From positions 4,643,501-4,707,500 of the forward strand of contig NC_066591.1 of assembly GCF_905475345.1 (NCBI RefSeq): a DNA stretch of 64,000 bases. Direction: 5' to 3'. Shown piece after piece: positions 38,601 to 53,700 of this stretch. Made by a program: the position numbers and the translations under genes. The DNA is from Vespula vulgaris. Taxonomy: Eukaryota; Arthropoda; Insecta; Hymenoptera; Vespidae. The notes beneath the pieces were generated by a model that was not told the DNA's origin, searched no databases, and saw only the letters and a list, made by a program, of their open reading frames with translations. Positions within the stretch are counted from its first letter, which is position 1, and the number at the start of each line of letters is the position of its first letter.

Positions 38601-41494
38601 GTCTTAAAGATCGTAAGAGAAAAATCGATAAATTGTAGAATAAAATGTATTTCAAATAAGAAATTGAATATCATTAGAGTCAACGTGATAGAGTCAATAT
38701 AATTTATTTAAAACGTTCTTACGAATTCGTTTTTTATTTTATTTTCTTGACATTAGAAAAACTAAAAGTATACTTTCCCATAAGAGTAAAGTCTAATGTA
38801 AAAATTCTGGCAGTATCTTTTATATACAGAAAAGTCATGAAAGATATTATCGATACGCAAAATTCCTTTGGCAAGGCGACGTTTTAAAAAAATATTCATC
38901 GCTATAAAAAACTTTGTTTTTTATGATAAAAATATCACATAAAAATTATGTACATATATATAAAATTAGAAAAGGAGAACCAAAAGAAAAAAAAGGACAA
39001 AAAAAAAACGGAAAGTAAAAGTTTTTACGGAATGCTTTGATAAATAAAAATTCATTGCTTTTTTCGATTCCCGAAGATAAGCTGTTCACCACCCACTCTT
39101 AGAAAGGCGTGTCTTTCTTCTTTGGATGATGTCATCACCCACCTCTTTCTTCAGCATCGATGCGACCTCAGCGTTGACCTTAAAGCGTTCACCCTCGAGC
39201 GCTCGAAAGTTCCTCTTTGTCACGCGAACTCTTCCGCTCCGCCAAGTTTGGATCTTGCCGATCGTGGAATATCGTCTTTGACCTGACTGGTCCTCGGAAA
39301 GAGAAGGCATTTTTTTTTTCAGCAATGACGGCTATACGAAACCTTGGGGCTATTCGAAGCAATGACGCGTCTATAGACCACCGATCGTGCAGAATTTTTT
39401 TTTGAAGTGCTACGTGCCTGGATAGGAACAACGTGATTCATCTCACGCCAATAAAATTGTCCTTTTTCTTTTTTCGTCGCCAAAACATTCTTCTTTATCT
39501 ATTTATTTATTTTTTCCACCTTGTTTTTTTTTGTTCGTTCTTCGTTGAAAGATCGACACATTTTTGATCTCGAACGATAAGAAAATAATTATCGTTGATC
39601 GTTCGTTCGTCGTTAATCATATTTTGAGATCATAATTTTCTCTTGGAATTTCAACTTATTCGTAGCGTTCGTAGTGTTTTATGTACATGATAAAAAGTTA
39701 GTTATGATGGATACTATGTGCACTAGGTATTTTAGTCGATATGATCTGTGTTAACTTTGAAGAATCGTTCTTATTCGTTTTAAAGAATTTGTCAAAGGAA
39801 TTTCTTCCCATCGATAATTACGTACTCGATGATTTTCACTGAAAATAATTTGCAATTAATTTAATAAATCTTATGCCAATAAAAACTTAATAAATCATAG
39901 GATTTAATTGCGTATAAAATAGAAATTTAATCGTAGATACGTAGTTAGATATATCTCTGATCGCGTGCCGATTAGAATTCGTGGATTTAATTTAAAAATT
40001 TAATCAAACCATTTCACTTAATGTGCACGTTGAAATGTGCACTCGAACGTGTTACATATCTGAAAAAAAAAAAATATATATATTTTTTAATGTATCTTCA
40101 CGAGAAGGAAAAAAAATCATTGTTGCGATTATCGCAATTAATAAAATATCGTTTTTAGCTTTACTTTTTTTTTAATCGATTTGATAGAATATGAACGGAA
40201 CACCTTGTATATTTACTTGTGCGTATTCGTGTGTGTATATATATAGTCATCCCGTTAGCTTTATCGAGTACAACGATTAAATATTTGCGTTTACTCGGTC
40301 TCCCGGTTTTCCGTCCGACCTTCTCCTTCTCGTCATGAACACGACTCGTAAATCAAAGCCGTCAATACTCGACGAGCCACTTGATCTGTTTCATTAGAAT
40401 ACGTCTTTTGCGTGCGTCTCGTCGGTCCTGACCTACATTTCTCTTTCAGCATCATCAATCTTGCACGCACTCACTGCATACATACATATGCATATACCTT
40501 TTAGTCAATACCAAAAAAGAAAAAAAAAAAAAGAACAGTAAAATACTATTAATTATATTATGAACTCGTTGATATTCAAAGATCTATAAAGGGATAAATA
40601 ATTAATGGCAAACTTTTTACATTGATTTGCATTCTTAAAATATTATACTTTATAACAAAAGAATAAAAGAATACTTTTTCTTTCTCGTTCTTAATTCATT
40701 CATTAATCTATTTATTAGCGTTGAATGAATTCTGACATAATTTGCGTGTCATCTACATATATCAGCATTTATGAAAGTAAATGATCGAAACAAACAGGAC
40801 ACTTTTAATTTCTTAAAAAAAACTGATACTGATCTTTATGAATAAATAAATAATTCTTAAATTTTTAAATTTAGTTTCGATATCGTTATATTCGTTCGTT
40901 GATGAGAAATTATTCAACGTAACGTATTAAAAAAATCTTGCATTTCGATTGAAATATTCTATATAGAAAGGAAACGAAAACAATATAAATAAATAAATAT
41001 ATATATATATATTTCCATAAGCAAAGAATCGATTATACGCTCGAAAAACGATGTTCGCGTTTCACGAACGCAAAACTCAACCGCTCGTTGAAATTCTCTT
41101 CGTCGAAACGGAGCGCAGGCACTAATCGCGAACGGAGATACGGGGAAGCGTGCTCACGATCGTGAAAATTGTAGGACAGTTACAAGTTTAAGGCCGGCTA
41201 AACTCGTTCCTGATAAGCGTCCAGCGTGGAGGAAACGGTTGCCCACGTTTAGTACGTATGGGTGCGTGCTTTTGTGTGTATACGTGCGTACGCGCACAAC
41301 CTTATATATTTTTTTCACTCTTTCTCTCTTTCTCTCTTTCTCTCTTTCTTTCATTTTCGTTTCTTTAATTCTCTCCAAGCGCGATGCCGTTATGTTAATC
41401 TTATGCTACGACCTAACTGTACCGTCCAGCCATTCTCCAGAAGACACCGTTTTTTTATGTATGCACGTATGTGCACGTCCATGAGAATAATAAC

Positions 41495-41559
<65 letters not shown>

Positions 41560-41693
41560 TAAAAATAATAATAATAATGACGACGACGACGATAATTTGT
41601 TGACCGATCGAAATGCGAGCGAAATTATTGATGTCTGTGTAAAGTGAAGGGGAAAAATCACTGTGATGGCGTCGAAAGAACGTCTATCTTCGT

Positions 41694-41728
<35 letters not shown>

Positions 41729-44700
41729 TTTTTTTTTATGTTACGATACAGTTTTTGAAAAGATATTACAAAAGTAAGTAAGAACTTGTGTTAGTTGTTA
41801 AAAGACTATATGAGAAATTAATATTTTGATCGACAAAATTGAAACATGCGTGCGTATCTAGCTAGAAAAATATAGTTTCGAGAATAATGCATATGGCATA
41901 GTGCGATTACGATCATATGTAAACGATAACTCGTGTGCAACTCGACCAACAATAGTTCGAAATTTGATGTAACGTATGAGGCATTATGCATTAAAAAATG
42001 CAGGAACAGAATATTAATTTTTTCATAGCATTACAATGGGCTTTTTCTTGTAAACAAAATAAAAAGAATATTTTTTATTATCAGAGATAATTGTCATCTG
42101 TCTTATCGATGTCGATAAATGAATGAATCTTGCAAATATTTATGACAAATTTCAAAAATAATGATTCAATCGATTTTAATATATTCGCAGGTAGTTATGG
42201 CACATGTCATTTATTATGTATTTTATGATACGTCATTCGTAATTTGCAAATTTTTTTTTCGGTATGGCAACGGCTATAACTCGACGGTAAAAAATTACAA
42301 ATTTTCGTGGCTAACAAACTCGTGCGAAATTTATGCCATTCCTGTTCCCTTTCTCTCCCTTTCTCCCTCCCTCGGTTTCCTATATCTAGCGTCTGTGGAT
42401 GTAAAATAAACGATCTGGAGGCACGAGCACCGCATACCAGATTCCATGGTCGAAGTAACTCACTTGCATTCCTAGAATGCAGTAACTTATAGGAATCTTT
42501 GTCAGAAGTCCGATACTAATTAACAAAATTGTCTAACGTAACGAATATGTATAAGTAGATATATGCATGCACTGTTTGTCGGTCATGTCGCTTCTTCTCG
42601 TTCTATTTCATTTTATTCTCTTCATCTTCGCGGCTTTTGCATCTAACGATAAAACTGAAATTCCAACGTGTAATCAAACTATATTACATGTAGGATACGT
42701 ATCATTAAAAAAAAAAATATATATATATATAATGAATTCATAAAAATAACAAAAAAAGGAATTTCTTTTTTATTGATTAAAATTCGTCATATCGTTTAGA
42801 TTTTATGATATTAATTCATTTATCGTTCGTCGTTGATTTTCGATAATATACGAACTTTTCCTTTTTGTCGTATTATACTAATTCTTTTCTTTATGCACAA
42901 TAAAGTAGTACATCTTTCATCGTATATTTTTCATTGAAATGTGATGTGCGGTATGTAAATTAGACAAATAACGTTTTCCCGAACAAGACAAACCGCATTC
43001 CAAAAATCCAGTTTTAAAACATGGAAATCTAATTAACCTATGAACCAAGTACCGACATAAGATATCTGTGATAGTGGTAGAAATTAATGATTTTGATAGG
43101 CGCAGATGCGTACTCAGGTACTATGAAACTCGCATTATTAATTCGACGTATAAGGAGTAAAAACCGTACGAGTTTTCTTTTTCTCGCAGATCCCTTTAAT
43201 CTTTCGGTGTCGTTTGCCTTTTAACGTGGAAGCGAGGAAAAAGACATGCATCGCGAGAAAAATGCAGTTTTTTAAAGATTGCGTGAGAATGTAAAATGGA
43301 AACTCGAGATTCGTGGAGGCTCTCCGTCAACTATAAAAAGTAATAGCGTTATACATCACTTTTATTTTTTTTCTTTTCAGTTTCTTTTTTTTTTACAAGT
43401 CACACTTTTTAAAATGTCTCTGAAACTTACGATTCTCTTGCATTTTTTTTATTTTTTCAAATTAAAGTGCCCAACAAAGATATTGAAATACCCGGCAGAA
43501 TAATGTTTAATTATTTAATTAAAATTGTATTTTATCGAAACAAGTATATTCGAATGTTTCGTTTGAACGTGCTTTTTGTTATTCATATCTATTGTTTTTT
43601 AAACACTCGACAAGAATTTATTCATGAAAATTTCATTAAAAAAAAAAAAAAAAAAATTAAACGTTTATTAATTATAATTTATATTGAATAAAAAAAAAAG
43701 AAAGATTAATATTCTTTGTATCGTATCTATATCGTAGAATAATTATAAAAATTAACGAACTATCATTAATCACAAGTACCGGTATCGATACGGTGCAAAC
43801 ATTGATTAAAAAAAAAATCAAAGTAGCTAATAATGTCCGTGGCTCCACCTGAAGGGGAGTGGCCAATCTCTTTGTAAAGGAGTCTCACTTCGATATTACA
43901 TAGCATAAGCTATACGTACAGGAGTAAAGTAGTTACGTGTGTTTATATTTGTATATGTGAATATCAGTGGTGTGGTAGTGGAATGGAAGGGGATAAGCAG
44001 ACGAGAGAAAAGTCAGTCTCTCGTGGACCTTCCGCGGATACGTCAGACACGAGTGTTTATTCTTTCCACTACGATCGTTGTTTCTTTTTTACGTGATAAT
44101 TTACATAGTTATTGTGTAAAAAAAAAAGAAGATTTGTTGAAAAATTGTTTTATGATATCAGTGAGATAGTTTGAGCGTAAACAAAATGATTTTTATTGTT
44201 GTTTTATCTCGAGCTTTTGTCACGTAACAATCGACATCATCATTTTCTTGTAATTAAGGGTATAAAAAAAAGAAAAATGTATATAAATTGTTGGAAATAT
44301 CGTTGAATCGTTTTTACAAAAAAAGAAAAAGAAAAAACAAAGTTCGTTTCATCTCAGTTCTTACAAGTGTTAAACTTACGACACCATTCCGAAAGGAAAT
44401 AACAAATTATACGGTTTTATATGTTACATGTTTGATCACAGAGGAAGATTTTGTATTTTATCGAGACGCATATAAAGCCGATGCATTTGAATTAATTTTG
44501 AGGAATATCATCGTCGAAAGATCCTGATTAAGGATAAATAATATTTTTAACGCGTTTCCGTTCGTGGAAATAATCATTGAATTAATATATAAATATGGGT
44601 ATATACGTATATTTATCTATGTGAAAATCAATGTACGTTCTCTCGAATTAATTTCATGTTAACGAAAATTATCGGTAAACCGGAGAACCGGTAAAGCCAG

Positions 44701-47700
44701 TGACGAAACATAAAAGAAAGTGTAATTAAGTAATACTCGATGTCGTCGAGTAACTTGAAAGTCGATATCTACGAAAGCCTCGTTTTCCCATCGGAGTTGG
44801 TTTCACCTTTTGAAAAGGGCGAGAAAAGATAGACTATATGTATCTACCCTTTCGTTTGCGACATATAACTTTTTTAATTTCAAAATAAAATCGATCCGTA
44901 CGAAATGAATTATTAGAAATGTCTCGATCGAATATATTTCTTTCTAAATTTTAATAGAGAAAAAAGAAAGAGAGAGAGAAAGAAAGACGGAAAGACATTT
45001 GCCGTTTCATTTCGAAATAGACACGCAATGCAATCGATTGTTCGATCTATTGTTTCGTTCTTTTCTTCTTTCGTAATCGATTAATCGCGCTTTGTTCGTA
45101 TCCGTCACCCGTGTTACTACTTTGTACGTAGGTATAATAATATTCGCGTTCATATAAGAGAAGAATCTGTCGATCATCGCTTAATCTCTTCGATCACCGT
45201 AGAATTTCTCGATCATCGTAGAATATCTCGCTCTTTCGCGGTCGTTGTATCGTAGTCGGTCAGAGTTATAAATAGTTTATTAAAAATTATTCAGGAATGT
45301 AGAGATTTTCTAGGATGATGATGACGATGACGATGATGTTGATTACGATGTTACGTTTCATTTTATTATTCTTTGTTTTTTTTTTCTTTTTTCTTACGCA
45401 TACATTACGTCGTGTTTCACAGGTATATATGCACACACACATATATATGTATATAAATATATATATATATATACAAACGCATAAGCATCAATCGAGTATT
45501 ATCTCATAGAAAAGGACAATAGAAAATTGCGAAAGTCAAAGTTGAACTGTCATTCGAGGAGTTCAAATCGGTGCTCGCAAATCTCATTTAAAATGTCATT
45601 TAATGCGGCCGAATGCCTTTTGCGATTTAAACGCGAACGTAATAATTTTATGCTTGATTGGAAGAAGCTCGTAAACTCGAGCGTATTCTCCTTTAATCTT
45701 CGATTCGACGACGAGTGAAAACGACTGCGATATATTTATTTGAAGTCGAGCGAATAGTCTGAAGGAAAGTATGGGACTTAAATAATTTCTGGCAAACTTT
45801 CAAGTAGGACCGTATTACGCACGCTCTTAAGCGAGCTTTTCGTCGTCAAGAGATCGATGTTTCAATAAAATAAACGAGGAAAGGAAAGATAGAAAGAGAG
45901 ACAGAGAGAGAGAGAGAGAAAGAAACAGAAACAGTCTGTGAGAATATAATTGCAACAATGATCACGGATTGGGTAAGAATCGTTTCGTTCGAATTGTTAA
46001 TTAATTACAAATAAGTATTTTTTTTAAAGCTTACTTCTTATTGTTTCTAATTATTTCTGTTACGGTTTAAGCGTGTATTCTAAGATTATGATAATATATT
46101 AATAGGAATAAATTGATTAATTAAAGAGATATACGAGAGCTATCTAAAAAAAATAATCTTTATTTCCTACGAAGCGTATGAGTTTAAAATCGACTTCTTC
46201 TTTTTTCTTGTTTTTTCTTTTTTTTTTTATTTCTCTTTTCTTTTTTACAAAAGATAATCAATTTCTTTTCTTTCTCGTTGTTTTCTTTTCTATGAAAATT
46301 TAATTATAAGTAGATCGGCAACCGTGCGATTTGGTGATTCACTTGCAAGGGCGTTGTAATACACAGACATATACATGTATATATCGGTTATGTTCGTGTA
46401 TGTATGCGCTTCGTTACGAGATGCGTAGGTGCATTGAAAAAGCCGATTCTACGTGTAGTAACGTCGGACACCAATGAATTCACCGATGTGTCATGCTCCC
46501 TTTATCCCGCTATACTCTCGCGAAAGTCTCCATTGACGGGTACCTCCTATAATCTATTCTGCTTGTTCCATCGTTTGTGGCCGACGTTTTATTTTACGCT
46601 TTTTAACGAATAACAATGGGAAAAAAAATATTTTTGCAACGATATGTTAAGTGAACAAACGGACAAGTTAATGCGAAAACAAGAATTCTTATTTTATTAA
46701 TATTTTGAATTGGATTATCAATCGTAATTCGACATATTAATTATTATTATTATCATCTTTTGATTATATTTAAATAACAAAGTACATTATCATATTTATT
46801 ATTATTTTCTGTTTAATATCGATTTATATATTGTATTATATTATAAAATGAAAAAGAAGAAAGGAAAACCGAAGCAAAAATATTCCGTTCGGTTATCGTC
46901 GTAGAAACTATCGAACGATGAAGTTTCGAACGGCATTGTTTTCCTTATCGAGCTTGTTCCATCGAACGCGCGACGAAAACGAATAAGGAACGAATGTATA
47001 AAATTATTATCTTACGGCACGTAGCATTTTTAGCTAGCTAGTTTTTTCGCTTCGAGCTTAGTAAGAGACCGACCGGCCTATTGCCGACAATATAAGTCTG
47101 ACAGTACCTAGACAGGCGTTGATATCTCTTTTCGTTTCTATCGATCCTTCTAAAGTCTCGATGTATTGCATCTCGAGTACGTGTATTAGAAACATTTTCA
47201 GGGTGAGTTCGATCAATTCTTTGAAGAAAAAAAAACGATAAGTCACTTTGAAGCGATTTGATATATATATATATAATATTAATGATACTAATATAACGAT
47301 AGAGAACATTAGTATGTATATAAAATAACAATATTAACATTTATATATAAATATAAAATTGATAGATACATTTTTAAATATATATTCAGTGTTGCTAGGA
47401 AATGTTAACAATGTTAAATTTGTATATGTATAATTATTTCAAGCTTTAATATTATCGTAGATTAAAAATTAGAAAACATTAAGAACACTTTAAAAGTGTG
47501 TTTATAAAATCTTTATAATTTCCAAGAGAGTTCTATACGTAATATGTTTTTTAATATTTTATAATTTTTACGATCATTTCAAGATACATACATGTATATA
47601 TTAATTTTGACTAATCCTTGACTTCACAAAATATTCCCGTTAACTGAATAACGTCGTTTAGGTAATATTTCGTATAGTACTGTGTTTGCTAGATTATTTT

Positions 47701-50700
47701 GATGATTCATTGGTAGATAATTTTTATTTTAAGAAATAACTGCATGCGTCACACGATTTGGTACTTATTACAAAAATATTTTGTAAACCTTCGGAAAATC
47801 GATATTATGTGTAAAATGTCGGAGATAACGTAATCGCTTTGACGTCCAATGTCAAACAGTTTACAAATAAATGATTTAAATAGCGACAATAATCTTTCGA
47901 TGTCATCGATATACACGAAGGTTTCGAAGGTTAATTGTTCGGCAAACAATTTTCTTTTATCTTGACAAATATTTCAAGTTAATTCATTTCTTCGAGTTAA
48001 GAGTAAAGTTTATGAAAAAGAAAAAGAAAAAAAAAAAAGAAAAAGAAAAATAAGTAATTTTCACGTTTTATTCATATCTATGTCGTAGCTCGAGTCATGG
48101 TTTACCAGGCCCAAAAAATCTGGTCGTGGGGGTGGAGTCAGAAGTGGTACGGATAACAACACAATGCCTCGGCCACATTCTGGCGATGATTTCAATGAGA
48201 TCGAACAGCAACGTTGTATCATTGAAAAAATGGACGAAGAAGCTGTTAACGATCGTTTCGAAGAAATGTTGGTGAGTTCGATAAAGTGTTACAAATAAAA
48301 ATTCATATTAATAACAAACAATTAATATATAAACAGATAGTAAAATTTCTTGGCTCAAAAAAAGAGATTGTAAAATTAATACATTTAATTTGTAATAACA
48401 ATAATTTTTAATCTTAACAAATAATTCAAAAAACAAATTAAAAGATTGACAAATAATTTATCGTAACATAAAAACGTCAAGTTTTGATCAAATTCGTTTC
48501 ATATAAAAACAAAAAGATCCGTTACTTTTCTTAGAAATATAGTATTAATGTTACGTTGGATATTATAATATCAATTTTGTAGGCCAACATGAATTTAACG
48601 GAGGAGAAAAAGGCTCCGCTTCGTCAGCAATCCGAATCGAAGAAGAGAGAGATGTTGGTGTTACATTACAAGGGTAGCATGCAGGAGAATAGATCGAAAT
48701 TCGACAAACCAGCTGATTACATCCAATATCTAGCTCAGCCGGATCTAAGTGTAAACAAGATCCACAATTGCATAGAATCACTTAGAATCGCATTGACGAA
48801 TAATCCTTTGAGTTGGGTTCAAGAATTTGGTACTAAGGGATTGAAGCAGGTTTTAGCAACTCTCAACGAATGCTACAGAAAGTGAGTAATCGATTACGTT
48901 ATGCAGAATAACGCGAATCTTTAATCTTTTCTTTACATTTGTCTCTGTCGATTTAAACCTTCAACTTTTTTGATCTAACGAATTCTAATATTTCACTATT
49001 TCTTCTATTCCAGTGCCTTCATATATTATGATAGGTAATTCACGTAACTATAAAGAAATGTTATTATTTGCTTGAAATTTCTTTTTTTTTTCCTTTCTTT
49101 ACTTAGCATAGTATTCCTAGGTTATATATATATATATTTTTTCTATTCGCTTACATTATCTATGTGTATTCTATAGAGAGAAATAATATTAAAATAGGAA
49201 AATAATTGATATATAATATGGGATGTTACGACAAATTTTTATTTTTTTTCCAGATTCTAGAGATTTTAATTAATTATGGCTTCCCAATTTTTCTTTCTTT
49301 CTTTCTTTTTTTTTTTTTTTTTATTTATTATAGACAAACACCTTAGCATTTGTTCATTATTGCATGAGAAATGGATTATAAATTTCTGCTTGCAAAGTAT
49401 AGAACGACCAATAACGATAAGTTTTTCATCGATTTTGATTTTGATATTAATATTTTATATTATTTTTTTTTTAGCGATAATCGATACGAACGGATACAGT
49501 ACGAATGTATACGATGTTTAAAAGCGATTATGAATAATACCGTTGGAATAAAGGAGATGTTAGCTCATCACGAAGCATTGACGATAGTGGCAAGATCGTT
49601 GGAACCCACGAAACCATCAGTGATGTCGGAAGCTGTAAAGTTACTAGGTGCAGTTTGTCTGATTTCGAGTGATAGTCATAAAATGGTTTTAGATGCGATC
49701 ACTATGAATGGCGAGTTCAAGGGCAGAGAAAGATTTTTACCCATTGTACAGGGATTGATGAATAGGAAGAATGAAAATTTAAGGGTAGGTTGTGTTCGTA
49801 AAATAGAATTCAATTTCCAATTTATTATTATTATTTTTAATTTACTTTTTTTTTCTTTTTTAGAAAGTCTCATAAAAAATAGTGTCAACTTATGTTTTTG
49901 TCTTTTTTTTTTTATATTACAGGTAGTGTGCCTTCAACTTATAAATTCGATTATTAATTCTGCCGAGGATCTAGACTTTCGATTACATTTAAGGAACGAA
50001 ATAATGCGAGTAGGATTAGCGGATATATTAGAAGCTTTAGAAAAGGATAAGTCCGACGATTTGTCTCATCATTTAAGGATCTTCAATGAATATAAGGAAG
50101 ACGATTACGAGTTATTTGTACAAAGATTCGATCATGTTCGATTGGAATTAGACGATGTCAATGATTGCTTCGAGGTAGTGAAAAATATGGTAATGGAGAC
50201 TTCCGCCGAGCCGTATTTCTTGTCGATACTTCAGCATCTACTACTTATCAGGGACGATGCTTTGGTGAGGTACGGATCGAGATAAAAATTTGAAGATTCT
50301 ATTGGTCGTAACATTCTATATCTTAGCAAAACAATTTTGACGACTTTCAGGCCAGCTTATTATAAATTAATAGAAGAGTGCGTATCGCAAATCGTGTTAC
50401 ATCGTTCAGGCTGTGATCCAGACTTTAGTGCGACGAAACGCTTTCAAATAGACGTACAACCATTGATCGACACTTTGGTCGAGAAATCGCGAGCGGAGGA
50501 AGAGCGACGTTTAATGGAGGTGTCTCAAAAGTTGGAGGAAGCTATAGCTAGTAAACAGGAGGCTGAAGCGAAGCTTCAACACGCTGAGAATAAAATTAAG
50601 GAACTCGAGCAGGGGACTGGAAAAAGTGGGGGTGGGGGAGCTAGTACGGTAAGTACTAGTAAAAACTATAAGTTGCGGAGAGTTAATGATTTTTTTCTTT

Positions 50701-53700
50701 CTTATTTTTTTTTAAATTAACTTTTTTTTTGTTGATAAATAAAATTGTTAAAAGTGATCGATAAATGTCTAATCGCGATTCATATGTAGAAAACGAATTG
50801 TCCGATATTACCACCTCCGATACCTGGTTCGAATGTAACACCACCTCCGCCACCACCTCCACCACTTCCAAATTCGATTGGACCGCCGCCACCACCTATG
50901 CCACCTGGAATGGGTGTATTACCACCACCACCACCACCAATGCCTGGAACAAAGGGACCACCTGGTATGGGAGGTCCTATACCTCCTCCTATGCCAGGAA
51001 TGGGAGGTCCTCCACCTCCTCCTATGATGGCTGGAATTACATCCATGATGCCGTCGTTACCTAATGGACTGAAACCTAAGAGAAAGTGGGAGGTCGAAGG
51101 TCGATTGAAGAGGCCCAACTGGAAAGCAGTTAGTTTCCTTTTTTTTTCTTTTTTTTTATTCTTTCTTTTTTTTCTTTCCTTCTTTTTGTTTTTCTCCGAT
51201 ATCAAGTTGATATCAATCGAATATTAGTATTTTATCTGTTATCTTTTAGATATCGCCGCATCAATTGACGGAAGAAGTATTTTGGACAAAGGTGCAAGAA
51301 GAGAGATTAGCTGGTCCGGAAATACTCGATGGTTTAGCACAAAAGTTCGCGTCGAAACCAAGTGGCAAGAAAATCGATGACGTCGTTGATAAGTCTGTAT
51401 AATGTTAACGAAATATATTTAAGCGGGGAAAGTACATTACGATCGCATCTAAAACATTTTTTTTTTTTTATTTTTAGATCGGCAACGATAAAGAAAGTGA
51501 AAGATCTCAAGGTTCTAGATAGTAAAGCTGCACAAAATATATCGATACTTCTTGGGGGTACGTTAAAGCATATGTCGTACGAAGATGTCAAGGGATGTCT
51601 TTTTAGATGCGACGGACCAGTTATCTCGGATAACATATTGCAAGGTTTAATTCAATATTTGCCATCGCCCGATCAATTAGCGAAGTTCCAACTTTACAAA
51701 GACAACTATGACGACTTGACGGAAGCCGAACAATTTTGTGTTACGGTAATTGGAAATAATTGACGATGGGATTTTTAACATTCGTAATGTAGATTGGTGA
51801 TTTACGTAAATTTCTTTTTTTAGATATCAACGATCAAAAGATTATTGCCTAGGTTAAAGTCGTTGAGCTTTATGCTGAGATACGAGGAATTGGTACAGGA
51901 TATTAAACCAGACATAGTAGCAGGAACGGCAGCTTGCGAGGAGGTTAAAGAAAGTAAAAAGTTTGCGAAAATACTCGAATTGATTTTATTGTTTGGAAAT
52001 TACATGAATTCCGGGGGTGGAGCTTCTGGTCAAGATTTTGGCTTTCAGCTTAGTTTTCTAACCAAGGTTTGTTTCGAATCGATTCACGATTCGCGTAAAT
52101 TTTGTATTTCGTCGAATGTAGTTTTGTTACTTCTTTCTTTTTCTTTCTTTACATAAGTTTCATTCGTTTTAGTTGACGAGTATAAAGGCTGCGGACAACA
52201 AAGAAACTCTCATGCATTACTTAGTATCTACGATAGAGAGAAAATTCCCAGAATGTCTGAGTTTTACCGAAGAACTGGCACACGTAGATAGAGCGAGCCG
52301 TGTCTCTTTAGATAACGTACAGAGAATACTTCGTCAAATGGATTCTAACATTCGAAATCTTGAACAAGACCTTTCTAACGCCAGAATTCCACAATGCGAG
52401 GAAGATCTATTTTCTGAGGTCATGACTGTATCCTTTCGAAAGGAATATATAAACTTTTTAATTTTATCACCTACATCTACGTTTAATTGCCTTAATTAAT
52501 ATACTACCATAGCCATTCGCTAAGAAAGCCAGAGAATCTTGCGAAGTATTGAAGAATATGTTTAAAAACATGGACGGTCTTTACACCGAAATCTCTGTAT
52601 TCTTCTGTTTCGATAAACAGAAGTATACAATCGAGGAATTGTTTAGCGATATAAGGACGTTCAAAGATGATTTCGTGGTAATTAAAAAGAGAAAGAAACG
52701 AAAGCATGACATTTGTATCGACTTGTTAGACAAATTTCGTGACTTGTTCTCCACTTTTCTTTCTTTCTTTTTTCTTTTTTCTTTTTTTTAGCAAGCACAA
52801 AAGGAAATGTTAAAGTTACGGGAAGCGGAAGAGAAGCAAAGAAGAGCGAGAGAAGCGAGAGAGAAGGCGGAAGCTGAGAAAGCGGCACGCGCGGCGCGAA
52901 AGAAAGCGCTCGTCGACATGAACGCACATGATACTCAAGAAGGTGTTATGGATAGTTTGATGGAAGCACTTCGAACCGGTTCTGCTTTTAGTCGACCGGA
53001 TCAACGACGCAAGAGGCAAACACGCATTGCTGGTGGTAAGCTTCTTAAGTCTAAACGCGAGACGTCGAAATATCCAAATGATACCGATTTCATTAATCGT
53101 TCGAGAATCATTCATGGTAAATCGATCGAGTCTTATAATAATATTGGATACAGGTGATCATAAAAATTATTCTTTAAGGCACACGAAACTTAGAATTGTT
53201 TTTAAACGATGTTACAATTTTTCAGGGATCGTTTTAATTGTATCTATATTGAAGGTATAAAAGAACAACAAAATTGTCAAATGAGTCTTTAATTACAGGT
53301 ACACATACATCGTCTAATTTTATCACAGAAGAGAGTCAAAGTCATAAACAGTATTTATTTAATTCTGTTTGTACGCCTGAAACGAACAGTGGGATAAATT
53401 TTTTAAAGAAGCAATTTCTTACTGGCTACGCACGCATAGTTACGCCGGTTAAACCAAAACGCGTAATAATTACTAAAAGATATAAGAGAAATTTAGTCGT
53501 ACACCGTGCTATGGTCAATCGTAAAATTCTGAATAAGAATCGTAGGAGCGTAAGACGAACTAAATCTTCTGGACATTTACCAAACAAATCATTATCGTGT
53601 AGTCAGCCAAACGATAAGATCAAGACGGTTGTTCAAAAGAATGTTTCTCCAAAATCGGATCTCGCTCATTGCAATATACAGAAATTATCGATGTCTGTTC

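Larger units (their letters stand above)
32712..48088 (+). other. dia intron 1 (15.4 kb)
   Basis: Donor GTAAGT at 32712, acceptor GTCGTAG ending at 48088, phase 0. It is mostly AT-rich with microsatellites. Points of structure inside are a long hairpin (34278-34441), a small hairpin (36933-36977), a GC-richer block with a minus frame (39086-39431), AAT and TTTA microsatellites at 41.5-41.7 kb, and a possible alternative first coding exon at 45958-45972. No nested gene could be supported. Confidence 0.75.

Noticed and set aside
41262..41661. Poly-Ile and poly-Leu frames
   Set aside because: Translation of the (AAT)n microsatellite.
50683..51205. Gly-rich minus-strand frame
   Set aside because: Antisense shadow of the proline-rich FH1 exon of dia.
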